A stretch of 64,000 bases of DNA from Crotalaria pallida (taxonomy: Eukaryota; Streptophyta; Magnoliopsida; Fabales; Fabaceae). The translations under genes and the position numbers were made by a program. A model generated the notes under the pieces. The model was not told where the DNA came from. It worked only from the letters and a program-made list of their open reading frames with translations, and ran no database searches. Location of the stretch: assembly GCA_037953625.1 (NCBI GenBank), contig CM075651.1, positions 105,525,001-105,589,000 on the forward strand, given 5' to 3'. Below, piece after piece: positions 12,232 to 26,700 of this stretch (position 1 is its first letter; every line of letters starts with the position of its first letter).

Positions 12232-15200
12232 CATTAGAATGATCCTAAACAATGCTTGAGTCCCCAACGGACGTAGAGGGTCTAGCATGAGTTCTTGGAG
12301 GTTCTAACAGGTGTAGAATGGTTAAGAGAATATTCTAATGGCTTAGAATGGTCTAGGAATGTGTATTAGGACTTATAAGAACCATTAGAATGATCCTAAA
12401 CATTGCTTGAATCCCCAAGGGACATAGAGGGAGTAGCATGAGTCCTTGGAGGTTCTAACAGGTGTAGAATGGTTAAGAGATTATTCTAAAGGCTTAGAAT
12501 GGTCTAGGAATGTGTATTAGGTCGTATAAGAACCATTAGAATGATCCTAAACAATGCTTGAGTCCCCAAGGGACATAGAGGGTGTAGCATGAGTCCTTGG
12601 AGGTTCTAACAAGTGTAGAATGGTTAAGAGAGTATTCTAAAGGCTTAGAATGGTCTAGGAATGTGTATTAGGACTTATAATAACCATTAGAATGATCATA
12701 AACATTGCATGGTACCCCAAGGGACGTAGAGGGTGTAGCATGAGACCTTGGAGGTTCTAACAAGTGTAGAATGGTTAAGAGAGTATTCTAAAGGCTTAGA
12801 ATGGTCTAGGAATGTGTATTAGGACTTATAAGAACCATTATAATGATCCTAAACAATACTTGAGTCCCCAAGGGACGTAAAGGGTCTATCATGAGACCTA
12901 GGAGGTTCTAACAGGTGTAGAATGGTTAAGAGAGTATTCTAAAGGCTTAGAATGGTCTAGGAATGTGTATTAGGACTTATAATAACCATTAGAATGATCC
13001 TAAACATTGCTTGAGTCCCCAAGGGACGTAGAGGGTCTAGAATGAGTCCTTGGAGGTTCTAACACGTGTAGAATGGTTAAGAGAGTATTCTGAAGGCTTA
13101 GAATGGTCTAGGAATGTGTATTAGGACTTATAAGAACCATTAGAATGATCCTAAACAATGCTTGAGTCCCCAAGGGACGTAGAGGGTGTAACATGAGTCC
13201 TTGGAGGTTCTAACAAGTGTAGAATGGTTAAGAGAGTATTCTAAAGGCTTAGAATGGTCTAGGAATGTGTATTAGGACTTATAAGAACCATTAGAATGAT
13301 CCTAAACAATGCTTGAGTCCCCAAGGGACGTAGAGGGTGTAGCATGAGTCCTTGGAGGTTCTAACAAGTGTAGAATGTTTAAGAGAGTATTCTAAAGGCT
13401 TAGAATGGTCTAGGAATGTGTATTAGGACTTATAATAACAATTAGAATGATCCTAAACAATGCTTGAGTCCACAAGGGACGTAGAGGGTGTAGCATGAGT
13501 CCTTGGAGGTTCTAACAAGTGTAGAATGGTTAAGAAAGTATTCTAAAGGCTTATAATGTTCTAGGAATGTGTATTTGGACTTATAATAACCATTAGAATG
13601 ATCCTAAACAGTGCATGGTACCCCAAGGGACGTAGAGGGTGTAGCATGAGTCCTTGGAGGTTCTAACAAGTGTAGAATGGCTAAGAGAGTATTCTAAAGG
13701 CTTAGAATGGTCTAGGAATGTGTATTAGGTCGTATAAGAACCATTAGAATGATCCTAAGCAATGCTTGAGTCCCCAAGGGACATAAAGGGTGTAGCATGA
13801 GTCCTTGGAGGTTCTAACAAGTGTAGAATGGTTAAGAGAGTATTCTAAAGGCTTAGAATGGTCTAGGAATGTGTATTAGGACTTATAATAACCATTAGAA
13901 TGATCCTAAACAATGCTTGAGTCCCCAAGGGACGTTGAGGGTGTAGCATGAGTCCTTGGAGGTTCTAACAAGTGTAGAATGTTTAAGAGAGTATTCTAAA
14001 GGCTTAGAATGGTCTAGGAATGTGTATTAGGACTTATAATAACAATTAGAATGATCCTAAACAATGCTTGAGTCCACAAGGGACGTAGAGGGTGTAGCAT
14101 GAGTCCTTGGAGGTTCTAACAAGTGTAGAATGGTTAAGAAAGTATTCTAAAGGCTTATAATGTTCTAGGAATGTGTATTTGGACTTATAATAACCATTAG
14201 AATGATCCTAAACAATGCATGGTACCCCAAGGGACGTAGAGGGTGTAGCATGAGTCCTTGGAGGTTCTAACAAGTGTAGAATGGCTAAGAGAGTATTCTA
14301 AAGGCTTAGAATGGTCTAGGAATGTGTATTAGGTCGTATATGAACCATTAGAATGATCCTAAGCAATGCTTGAGTCCCCAAGGGACATAGAGGGTGTAGC
14401 ATGAGTCCTTGGAGGTTCTAACAAGTGTAGAATGGTTAAGAGAGTATTCTAAAGGCTTAGAATGGTCTAGGAATGTGTATTAGGACTTATAAGAACCATT
14501 AGAATGATCCTAAACAATGCTTGAGTCCCCAAGGGACGTAGAGGGTGTAGCATGAGTCCTTGGAGGTTCTAACAAGTGTAGAATGTTTAAGAGAGTATTC
14601 TAAAGGCTTAGAATGGTCTAGGAATGTGTATTAGGACTTATAATAACAATTAGAATGATCCTAAACAATGCTTGAGTCCACAAGGGACGTAGAGGGTGTA
14701 GCATGAGTCCTTGGAGGTTCTAACAAGTGTAGAATGGTTAAGAAAGTATTCTAAAGGCTTATAATGTTCTAGGAATGTGTATTTGGACTTATAATAACCA
14801 TTAGAATGATCCTAAACAATGCATGGTACCCCAAGGGACGTAGAGGGTGTAGCATGAGTCCTTGGAGGTTCTAACAAGTGTACAATGGCTAAGAGAGTAT
14901 TCTAAAGGCTTAGAATGGTCTAGGAATGTGTATTAGGTCGTATAAGAACCATTAGAATGATCCTAAGCAATGCTTGAGTCCCCAAGGGACATAAAGGGTG
15001 TAGCATGAGTCCTTGGAGGTTCTAACAAGTGTAGAATGGTTAAGAGAGTATTCTAAAGGCTTAGAATGGTCTAGGAATGTGTATTAGGACTTATAATAAC
15101 CATTAGAATGATCCTAAACAATGCATGGTACCCCAAGGGACGTAGAGGGTGTAGCATAAGTCCTTGGAGGTTCTAACAAGTGTAGAATGGCTAAGAGAGT

Positions 15201-15251
15201 ATTCTAAAGGCTTAGAATGGTCTAGGAATGTGTATTATTACTTTTAAGAAC
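12232..15251. repeat. HOR copy 7, 20-mer (3020 bp)
   Basis: A seven-monomer head, three 604-bp cassettes (13289-13892, 13893-14496, 14497-15100) and the tail monomer. The fourth monomer of the first cassette carries ACATAAAGG, normally found only in the last cassette, unlike the 20-mers at 15252 and 20688. This points to an exchange inside this copy. Confidence 0.92.
13289..15100. repeat. three tandem 604-bp cassettes
   Basis: Three copies of the GAATGTTTAAG / CAATTAG / GCATGG / AAGCAATGC group. The first is marked by CAGTGCATGG, the second by GACGTTGAGG and CGTATATGAACC, the third by GTACAATGG and ACATAAAGG. This stretch accounts for the length difference between 11-, 16- and 20-monomer HORs. 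Confidence 0.88.
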
Positions 15252-18200
15252 CATTAGAATGATCCTAAACAATGCTTGAGTCCCCAACGGACGTAGAGGG
15301 TCTAGCATGAGTTCTTGGAGGTTCTAACAGGTGTAGAATGGTTAAGAGAATATTCTAATGGCTTAGAATGGTCTAGGAATGTGTATTAGGACTTATAAGA
15401 ACCATTAGAATGATCCTAAACATTGCTTGAATCCCCAAGGGACATAGAGGGAGTAGCATGAGTCCTTGGAGGTTCTAACAGGTGTAGAATGGTTAAGAGA
15501 TTATTCTAAAGGCTTAGAATGGTCTAGGAATGTGTATTAGGTCGTATAAGAACCATTAGAATGATCCTAAACAATGCTTGAGTCCCCAAGGGACATAGAG
15601 GGTGTAGCATGAGTCCTTGGAGGTTCTAACAAGTGTAGAATGGTTAAGAGAGTATTCTAAAGGCTTAGAATGGTCTAGGAATGTGTATTAGGACTTATAA
15701 TAACCATTAGAATGATCATAAACATTGCATGGTACCCCAAGGGACGTAGAGGGTGTAGCATGAGACCTTGGAGGTTCTAACAAGTGTAGAATGGTTAAGA
15801 GAGTATTCTAAAGGCTTAGAATGGTCTAGGAATGTGTATTAGGACTTATAAGAACCATTATAATGATCCTAAACAATACTTGAGTCCCCAAGGGACGTAA
15901 AGGGTCTATCATGAGACCTAGGAGGTTCTAACAGGTGTAGAATGGTTAAGAGAGTATTCTAAAGGCTTAGAATGGTCTAGGAATGTGTATTAGGACTTAT
16001 AATAACCATTAGAATGATCCTAAACATTGCTTGAGTCCCCAAGGGACGTAGAGGGTCTAGAATGAGTCCTTGGAGGTTCTAACACGTGTAGAATGGTTAA
16101 GAGAGTATTCTGAAGGCTTAGAATGGTCTAGGAATGTGTATTAGGACTTATAAGAACCATTAGAATGATCCTAAACAATGCTTGAGTCCCCAAGGGACGT
16201 AGAGGGTGTAACATGAGTCCTTGGAGGTTCTAACAAGTGTAGAATGGTTAAGAGAGTATTCTAAAGGCTTAGAATGGTCTAGGAATGTGTATTAGGACTT
16301 ATAAGAACCATTAGAATGATCCTAAACAATGCTTGAGTCCCCAAGAGACGTAGAGGGTGTAGCATGAGTCCTTGGAGGTTCTAACAAGTGTAGAATGTTT
16401 AAGAGAGTATTCTAAAGGCTTAGAATGGTCTAGGAATGTGTATTAGGACTTATAATAACAATTAGAATGATCCTAAACAATGCTTGAGTCCACAAGGGAC
16501 GTAGAGGGTGTAGCATGAGTCCTTGGAGGTTCTAACAAGTGTAGAATGGTTAAGAAAGTATTCTAAAGGCTTATAATGTTCTAGGAATGTGTATTTGGAC
16601 TTATAATAACCATTAGAATGATCCTAAACAGTGCATGGTACCCCAAGGGACGTAGAGGGTGTAGCATGAGTCCTTGGAGGTTCTAACAAGTGTAGAATGG
16701 CTAAGAGAGTATTCTAAAGGCTTAGAATGGTCTAGGAATGTGTATTAGGTCGTATAAGAACCATTAGAATGATCCTAAGCAATGCTTGAGTCCCCAAGGG
16801 ACATAGAGGGTGTAGCATGAGTCCTTGGAGGTTCTAACACGTGTAGAATGGTTAAGAGAGTATTCTAAAGGCTTAGAATGGTCTAGGAATGTGTATTAGG
16901 ACTTATAAGAACCATTAGAATGATCCTAAACAATGCTTGAGTCCCCAAGGGACGTTGAGGGTGTAGCATGAGTCCTTGGAGGTTCTAACAAGTGTAGAAT
17001 GTTTAAGAGAGTATTCTAAAGGCTTAGAATGGTCTAGGAATGTGTATTAGGACTTATAATAACAATTAGAATGATCCTAAACAATGCTTGAGTCCACAAG
17101 GGACGTAGAGGGTGTAGCATGAGTCCTTGGAGGTTCTAACAAGTGTAGAATGGTTAAGAAAGTATTCTAAAGGCTTATAATGTTCTAGGAATGTGTATTT
17201 GGACTTATAATAACCATTAGAATGATCCTAAACAATGCATGGTACCCCAAGGGACGTAGAGGGTGTAGCATGAGTCCTTGGAGGTTCTAACAAGTGTAGA
17301 ATGGCTAAGAGAGTATTCTAAAGGCTTAGAATGGTCTAGGAATGTGTATTAGGTCGTATATGAACCATTAGAATGATCCTAAGCAATGCTTGAGTCCCCA
17401 AGGGACATAGAGGGTGTAGCATGAGTCCTTGGAGGTTCTAACAAGTGTAGAATGGTTAAGAGAGTATTCTAAAGGCTTAGAATGGTCTAGGAATGTGTAT
17501 TAGGACTTATAAGAACCATTAGAATGATCCTAAACAATGCTTGAGTCCCCAAGGGACGTAGAGGGTGTAGCATGAGTCCTTGGAGGTTCTAACAAGTGTA
17601 GAATGTTTAAGAGAGTATTCTAAAGGCTTAGAATGGTCTAGGAATGTGTATTAGGACTTATAATAACAATTAGAATGATCCTAAACAATGCTTGAGTCCA
17701 CAAGGGACGTAGAGGGTGTAGCATGAGTCCTTGGAGGTTCTAACAAGTGTAGAATGGTTAAGAAAGTATTCTAAAGGCTTATAATGTTCTAGGAATGTGT
17801 ATTTGGACTTATAATAACCATTAGAATGATCCTAAACAATGCATGGTACCCCAAGGGACGTAGAGGGTGTAGCATGAGTCCTTGGAGGTTCTAACAAGTG
17901 TACAATGGCTAAGAGAGTATTCTAAAGGCTTAGAATGGTCTAGGAATGTGTATTAGGTCGTATAAGAACCATTAGAATGATCCTAAGCAATGCTTGAGTC
18001 CCCAAGGGACATAAAGGGTGTAGCATGAGTCCTTGGAGGTTCTAACAAGTGTAGAATGGTTAAGAGAGTATTCTAAAGGCTTAGAATGGTCTAGGAATGT
18101 GTATTAGGACTTATAATAACCATTAGAATGATCCTAAACAATGCATGGTACCCCAAGGGACGTAGAGGGTGTAGCATAAGTCCTTGGAGGTTCTAACAAG

Positions 18201-18271
18201 TGTAGAATGGCTAAGAGAGTATTCTAAAGGCTTAGAATGGTCTAGGAATGTGTATTATTACTTTTAAGAAC
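15252..18271. repeat. HOR copy 8, 20-mer (3020 bp)
   Basis: Seven head monomers, three cassettes and the tail. Markers include CCAAGAGACG (first cassette), AACACGTG at the end of the first cassette, GACGTTGAGG and CGTATATGAACC in the second, and GTACAATGG in the third. Confidence 0.92.
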
Positions 18272-20687
18272 CATTAGAATGATCCTAAACAATGCTTGAG
18301 TCCCCAACGGACGTAGAGGGTCTAGCATGAGTTCTTGGAGGTTCTAACAGGTGTAGAATGGTTAAGAGAATATTCTAATGGCTTAGAATGGTCTAGGAAT
18401 GTGTATTAGGACTTATAAGAACCATTAGAATGATCCTAAACATTGCTTGAATCCCCAAGGGACATAGAGGGAGTAGCATGAGTCCTTGGAGGTTCTAACA
18501 GGTGTAGAATGGTTAAGAGATTATTCTAAAGGCTTAGAATGGTCTAGGAATGTGTATTAGGTCGTATAAGAACCATTAGAATGATCCTAAACAATGCTTG
18601 AGTCCCCAAGGGACATAGAGGGTGTAGCATGAGTCCTTGGAGGTTCTAACAAGTGTAGAATGGTTAAGAGAGTATTCTAAAGGCTTAGAATGGTCTAGGA
18701 ATGTGTATTAGGACTTATAATAACCATTAGAATGATCATAAACATTGCATGGTACCCCAAGGGACGTAGAGGGTGTAGCATGAGACCTTGGAGGTTCTAA
18801 CAAGTGTAGAATGGTTAAGAGAGTATTCTAAAGGCTTAGAATGGTCTAGGAATGTGTATTAGGACTTATAAGAACCATTATAATGATCCTAAACAATACT
18901 TGAGTCCCCAAGGGACGTAAAGGGTCTATCATGAGACCTAGGAGGTTCTAACAGGTGTAGAATGGTTAAGAGAGTATTCTAAAGGCTTAGAATGGTCTAG
19001 GAATGTGTATTAGGACTTATAATAACCATTAGAATGATCCTAAACATTGCTTGAGTCCCCAAGGGACGTAGAGGGTCTAGAATGAGTCCTTGGAGGTTCT
19101 AACACGTGTAGAATGGTTAAGAGAGTATTCTGAAGGCTTAGAATGGTCTAGGAATGTGTATTAGGACTTATAAGAACCATTAGAATGATCCTAAACAATG
19201 CTTGAGTCCCCAAGGGACGTAGAGGGTGTAACATGAGTCCTTGGAGGTTCTAACAAGTGTAGAATGGTTAAGAGAGTATTCTAAAGGCTTAGAATGGTCT
19301 AGGAATGTGTATTAGGACTTATAAGAACCATTAGAATGATCCTAAACAATGCTTGAGTCCCCAAGAGACGTAGAGGGTGTAGCATGAGTCCTTGGAGGTT
19401 CTAACAAGTGTAGAATGTTTAAGAGAGTATTCTAAAGGCTTAGAATGGTCTAGGAATGTGTATTAGGACTCATAATAACAATTAGAATGATCCTAAACAA
19501 TGCTTGAGTCCACAAGGGACGTAGAGGGTGTAGCATGAGTCCTTGGAGGTTCTAACAAGTGTAGAATGGTTAAGAAAGTATTCTAAAGGCTTATAATGTT
19601 CTAGGAATGTGTATTTGGACTTATAATAACCATTAGAATGATCCTAAACAGTGCATGGTACCCCAAGGGACGTAGAGGGTGTAGCATGAGTCCTTGGAGG
19701 TTCTAACAAGTGTAGAATGGCTAAGAGAGTATTCTAAAGGCTTAGAATGGTCTAGGAATGTGTATTAGGTCGTATAAGAACCATTAGAATGATCCTAAGC
19801 AATGCTTGAGTCCCCAAGGGACATAGAGGGTGTAGCATGAGTCCTTGGAGGTTCTAACACGTGTAGAATGGTTAAGAGAGTATTCTAAAGGCTTAGAATG
19901 GTCTAGGAATGTGTATTAGGACTTATAAGAACCATTAGAATGATCCTAAACAATGCTTGAGTCCCCAAGGGACGTTGAGGGTGTAGCATGAGTCCTTGGA
20001 GGTTCTAACAAGTGTAGAATGTTTAAGAGAGTATTCTAAAGGCTTAGAATGGTCTAGGAATGTGTATTAGGACTTATAATAACAATTAGAATGATCCTAA
20101 ACAATGCTTGAGTCCACAAGGGACGTAGAGGGTGTAGCATGAGTCCTTGGAGGTTCTAACAAGTGTAGAATGGTTAAGAAAGTATTCTAAAGGCTTATAA
20201 TGTTCTAGGAATGTGTATTTGGACTTATAATAACCATTAGAATGATCCTAAACAATGCATGGTACCCCAAGGGACGTAGAGGGTGTAGCATGAGTCCTTG
20301 GAGGTTCTAACAAGTGTACAATGGCTAAGAGAGTATTCTAAAGGCTTAGAATGGTCTAGGAATGTGTATTAGGTCGTATAAGAACCATTAGAATGATCCT
20401 AAGCAATGCTTGAGTCCCCAAGGGACATAAAGGGTGTAGCATGAGTCCTTGGAGGTTCTAACAAGTGTAGAATGGTTAAGAGAGTATTCTAAAGGCTTAG
20501 AATGGTCTAGGAATGTGTATTAGGACTTATAATAACCATTAGAATGATCCTAAACAATGCATGGTACCCCAAGGGACGTAGAGGGTGTAGCATAAGTCCT
20601 TGGAGGTTCTAACAAGTGTAGAATGGCTAAGAGAGTATTCTAAAGGCTTAGAATGGTCTAGGAATGTGTATTATTACTTTTAAGAAC
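18272..20687. repeat. HOR copy 9, 16-mer (2416 bp)
   Basis: Same architecture as the 16-mers at 3323 and 9816 (seven head, two cassettes, one tail). A private change, GGACTCATAATAAC, lies near 19469. Confidence 0.92.
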
Positions 20688-23600
20688 CATTAGAATGATC
20701 CTAAACAATGCTTGAGTCCCCAACGGACGTAGAGGGTCTAGCATGAGTTCTTGGAGGTTCTAACAGGTGTAGAATGGTTAAGAGAATATTCTAATGGCTT
20801 AGAATGGTCTAGGAATGTGTATTAGGACTTATAAGAACCATTAGAATGATCCTAAACATTGCTTGAATCCCCAAGGGACATAGAGGGAGTAGCATGAGTC
20901 CTTGGAGGTTCTAACAGGTGTAGAATGGTTAAGAGATTATTCTAAAGGCTTAGAATGGTCTAGGAATGTGTATTAGGTCGTATAAGAACCATTAGAATGA
21001 TCCTAAACAATGCTTGAGTCCCCAAGGGACATAGAGGGTGTAGCATGAGTCCTTGGAGGTTCTAACAAGTGTAGAATGGTTAAGAGAGTATTCTAAAGGC
21101 TTAGAATGGTCTAGGAATGTGTATTAGGACTTATAATAACCATTAGAATGATCATAAACATTGCATGGTACCCCAAGGGACGTAGAGGGTGTAGCATGAG
21201 ACCTTGGAGGTTCTAACAAGTGTAGAATGGTTAAGAGAGTATTCTAAAGGCTTAGAATGGTCTAGGAATGTGTATTAGGACTTATAAGAACCATTATAAT
21301 GATCCTAAACAATACTTGAGTCCCCAAGGGACGTAAAGGGTCTATCATGAGACCTAGGAGGTTCTAACAGGTGTAGAATGGTTAAGAGAGTATTCTAAAG
21401 GCTTAGAATGGTCTAGGAATGTGTATTAGGACTTATAATAACCATTAGAATGATCCTAAACATTGCTTGAGTCCCCAAGGGACGTAGAGGGTCTAGAATG
21501 AGTCCTTGGAGGTTCTAACACGTGTAGAATGGTTAAGAGAGTATTCTGAAGGCTTAGAATGGTCTAGGAATGTGTATTAGGACTTATAAGAACCATTAGA
21601 ATGATCCTAAACAATGCTTGAGTCCCCAAGGGACGTAGAGGGTGTAACATGAGTCCTTGGAGGTTCTAACAAGTGTAGAATGGTTAAGAGAGTATTCTAA
21701 AGGCTTAGAATGGTCTAGGAATGTGTATTAGGACTTATAAGAACCATTAGAATGATCCTAAACAATGCTTGAGTCCCCAAGGGACGTAGAGGGTGTAGCA
21801 TGAGTCCTTGGAGGTTCTAACAAGTGTAGAATGTTTAAGAGAGTATTCTAAAGGCTTAGAATGGTCTAGGAATGTGTATTAGGACTTATAATAACAATTA
21901 GAATGATCCTAAACAATGCTTGAGTCCACAAGGGACGTAGAGGGTGTAGCATGAGTCCTTGGAGGTTCTAACAAGTGTAGAATGGTTAAGAAAGTATTCT
22001 AAAGGCTTATAATGTTCTAGGAATGTGTATTTGGACTTATAATAACCATTAGAATGATCCTAAACAGTGCATGGTACCCCAAGGGACGTAGAGGGTGTAG
22101 CATGAGTCCTTGGAGGTTCTAACAAGTGTAGAATGGCTAAGAGAGTATTCTAAAGGCTTAGAATGGTCTAGGAATGTGTATTAGGTCGTATAAGAACCAT
22201 TAGAATGATCCTAAGCAATGCTTGAGTCCCCAAGGGACATAGAGGGTGTAGCATGAGTCCTTGGAGGTTCTAACACGTGTAGAATGGTTAAGAGAGTATT
22301 CTAAAGGCTTAGAATGGTCTAGGAATGTGTATTAGGACTTATAAGAACCATTAGAATGATCCTAAACAATGCTTGAGTCCCCAAGGGACGTTGAGGGTGT
22401 AGCATGAGTCCTTGGAGGTTCTAACAAGTGTAGAATGTTTAAGAGAGTATTCTAAAGGCTTAGAATGGTCTAGGAATGTGTATTAGGACTTATAATAACA
22501 ATTAGAATGATCCTAAACAATGCTTGAGTCCACAAGGGACGTAGAGGGTGTAGCATGAGTCCTTGGAGGTTCTAACAAGTGTAGAATGGTTAAGAAAGTA
22601 TTCTAAAGGCTTATAATGTTCTAGGAATGTGTATTTGGACTTATAATAACCATTAGAATGATCCTAAACAATGCATGGTACCCCAAGGGACGTAGAGGGT
22701 GTAGCATGAGTCCTTGGAGGTTCTAACAAGTGTAGAATGGCTAAGAGAGTATTCTAAAGGCTTAGAATGGTCTAGGAATGTGTATTAGGTCGTATATGAA
22801 CCATTAGAATGATCCTAAGCAATGCTTGAGTCCCCAAGGGACATAGAGGGTGTAGCATGAGTCCTTGGAGGTTCTAACAAGTGTAGAATGGTTAAGAGAG
22901 TATTCTAAAGGCTTAGAATGGTCTAGGAATGTGTATTAGGACTTATAAGAACCATTAGAATGATCCTAAACAATGCTTGAGTCCCCAAGGGACGTAGAGG
23001 GTGTAGCACGAGTCCTTGGAGGTTCTAACAAGTGTAGAATGTTTAAGAGAGTATTCTAAAGGCTTAGAATGGTCTAGGAATGTGTATTAGGACTTATAAT
23101 AACAATTAGAATGATCCTAAACAATGCTTGAGTCCACAAGGGACGTAGAGGGTGTAGCATGAGTCCTTGGAGGTTCTAACAAGTGTAGAATGGTTAAGAA
23201 AGTATTCTAAAGGCTTATAATGTTCTAGGAATGTGTATTTGGACTTATAATAACCATTAGAATGATCCTAAACAATGCATGGTACCCCAAGGGACGTAGA
23301 GGGTGTAGCATGAGTCCTTGGAGGTTCTAACAAGTGTACAATGGCTAAGAGAGTATTCTAAAGGCTTAGAATGGTCTAGGAATGTGTATTAGGTCGTATA
23401 AGAACCATTAGAATGATCCTAAGCAATGCTTGAGTCCCCAAGGGACATAAAGGGTGTAGCATGAGTCCTTGGAGGTTCTAACAAGTGTAGAATGGTTAAG
23501 AGAGTATTCTAAAGGCTTAGAATGGTCTAGGAATGTGTATTAGGACTTATAATAACCATTAGAATGATCCTAAACAATGCATGGTACCCCAAGGGACGTA

Positions 23601-23707
23601 GAGGGTGTAGCATAAGTCCTTGGAGGTTCTAACAAGTGTAGAATGGCTAAGAGAGTATTCTAAAGGCTTAGAATGGTCTAGGAATGTGTATTATTACTTT
23701 TAAGAAC
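20688..23707. repeat. HOR copy 10, 20-mer (3020 bp)
   Basis: Same architecture as the 20-mer at 15252, with CCAAGGGACG rather than CCAAGAGACG in the first cassette and a private GTAGCACGAG near 23003. Confidence 0.92.
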
Positions 23708-26700
23708 CATTAGAATGATCCTAAACAATGCTTGAGTCCCCAACGGACGTAGAGGGTCTAGCATGAGTTCTTGGAGGTTCTAACAGGTGTAGAATGGTTA
23801 AGAGAATATTCTAATGGCTTAGAATGGTCTAGGAATGTGTATTAGGACTTATAAGAACCATTAGAATGATCCTAAACATTGCTTGAATCCCCAAGGGACA
23901 TAGAGGGAGTAGCATGAGTCCTTGGAGGTTCTAACAGGTGTAGAATGGTTAAGAGATTATTCTAAAGGCTTAGAATGGTCTAGGAATGTGTATTAGGTCG
24001 TATAAGAACCATTAGAATGATCCTAAACAATGCTTGAGTCCCCAAGGGACATAGAGGGTGTAGCATGAGTCCTTGGAGGTTCTAACAAGTGTAGAATGGT
24101 TAAGAGAGTATTCTAAAGGCTTAGAATGGTCTAGGAATGTGTATTAGGACTTATAATAACCATTAGAATGATCATAAACATTGCATGGTACCCCAAGGGA
24201 CGTAGAGGGTGTAGCATGAGACCTTGGAGGTTCTAACAAGTGTAGAATGGTTAAGAGAGTATTCTAAAGGCTTAGAATGGTCTAGGAATGTGTATTAGGA
24301 CTTATAAGAACCATTATAATGATCCTAAACAATACTTGAGTCCCCAAGGGACGTAAAGGGTCTATCATGAGACCTAGGAGGTTCTAACAGGTGTAGAATG
24401 GTTAAGAGAGTATTCTAAAGGCTTAGAATGGTCTAGGAATGTGTATTAGGACTTATAATAACCATTAGAATGATCCTAAACATTGCTTGAGTCCCCAAGG
24501 GACGTAGAGGGTCTAGAATGAGTCCTTGGAGGTTCTAACACGTGTAGAATGGTTAAGAGAGTATTCTGAAGGCTTAGAATGGTCTAGGAATGTGTATTAG
24601 GACTTATAAGAACCATTAGAATGATCCTAAACAATGCTTGAGTCCCCAAGGGACGTAGAGGGTGTAACATGAGTCCTTGGAGGTTCTAACAAGTGTAGAA
24701 TGGTTAAGAGAGTATTCTAAAGGCTTAGAATGGTCTAGGAATGTGTGTTAGGACTTATAAGAACCATTAGAATGATCCTAAACAATGCTTGAGTCCCCAA
24801 GGGACGTAGAGGGTGTAGCATGAGTCCTTGGAGGTTCTAACAAGTGTAGAATGTTTAAGAGAGTATTCTAAAGGCTTAGAATGGTCTAGGAATGTGTATT
24901 AGGACTTATAATAACAATTAGAATGATCCTAAACAATGCTTGAGTCCACAAGGGACGTAGAGGGTGTAGCATGAGTCCTTGGAGGTTCTAACAAGTGTAG
25001 AATGGTTAAGAAAGTATTCTAAAGGCTTATAATGTTCTAGGAATGTGTATTTGGACTTATAATAACCATTAGAATGATCCTAAACAGTGCATGGTACCCC
25101 AAGGGACGTAGAGGGTGTAGCATGAGTCCTTGGAGGTTCTAACAAGTGTAGAATGGCTAAGAGAGTATTCTAAAGGCTTAGAATGGTCTAGGAATGTGTA
25201 TTAGGTCGTATAAGAACCATTAGAATGATCCTAAGCAATGCTTGAGTCCCCAAGGGACATAGAGGGTGTAGCATGAGTCCTTGGAGGTTCTAACACGTGT
25301 AGAATGGTTAAGAGAGTATTCTAAAGGCTTAGAATGGTCTAGGAATGTGTATTAGGACTTATAAGAACCATTAGAATGATCCTAAACAATGCTTGAGTCC
25401 CCAAGGGACGTTGAGGGTGTAGCATGAGTCCTTGGAGGTTCTAACAAGTGTAGAATGTTTAAGAGAGTATTCTAAAGGCTTAGAATGGTCTAGGAATGTG
25501 TATTAGGACTTATAATAACAATTAGAATGATCCTAAACAATGCTTGAGTCCACAAGGGACGTAGAGGGTGTAGCATGAGTCCTTGGAGGTTCTAACAAGT
25601 GTAGAATGGTTAAGAAAGTATTCTAAAGGCTTATAATGTTCTAGGAATGTGTATTTGGACTTATAATAACCATTAGAATGATCCTAAACAATGCATGGTA
25701 CCCCAAGGGACGTAGAGGGTGTAGCATGAGTCCTTGGAGGTTCTAACAAGTGTAGAATGGCTAAGAGAGTATTCTAAAGGCTTAGAATGGTCTAGGAATG
25801 TGTATTAGGTCGTATATGAACCATTAGAATGATCCTAAGCAATGCTTGAGTCCCCAAGGGACATAGAGGGTGTAGCATGAGTCCTTGGAGGTTCTAACAA
25901 GTGTAGAATGGTTAAGAGAGTATTCTAAAGGCTTAGAATGGTCTAGGAATGTGTATTAGGACTTATAAGAACCATTAGAATGATCCTAAACAATGCTTGA
26001 GTCCCCAAGGGACGTAGAGGGTTTAGCATGAGTCCTTGGAGGTTCTAACAAGTGTAGAATGTTTAAGAGAGTATTCTAAAGGCTTAGAATGGTCTAGGAA
26101 TGTGTATTAGGACTTATAATAACAATTAGAATGATCCTAAACAATGCTTGAGTCCACAAGGGACGTAGAGGGTGTAGCATGAGTCCTTGGAGGTTCTAAC
26201 AAGTGTAGAATGGTTAAGAAAGTATTCTAAAGGCTTATAATGTTCTAGGAATGTGTATTTGGACTTATAATAACCATTAGAATGATCCTAAACAATGCAT
26301 GGTACCCCAAGGGACGTAGAGGGTGTAGCATGAGTCCTTGGAGGTTCTAACAAGTGTAGAATGGCTAAGAGAGTATTCTAAAGGCTTAGAATGGTCTAGG
26401 AATGTGTATTAGGACTTATAATAACAATTAGAATGATCCTAAACAATGCTTGAGTCCACAAGGGACGTAGAGGGTGTAGCATGAGTCCTTGGAGGTTCTA
26501 ACAAGTGTAGAATGGTTAAGAAAGTATTCTAAAGGCTTATAATGTTCTAGGAATGTGTATTTGGACTTATAATAACCATTAGAATGATCCTAAACAATGC
26601 ATGGTACCCCAAGGGACGTAGAGGGTGTAGCATGAGTCCTTGGAGGTTCTAACAAGTGTAGAATGGCTAAGAGAGTATTCTAAAGGCTTAGAATGGTCTA

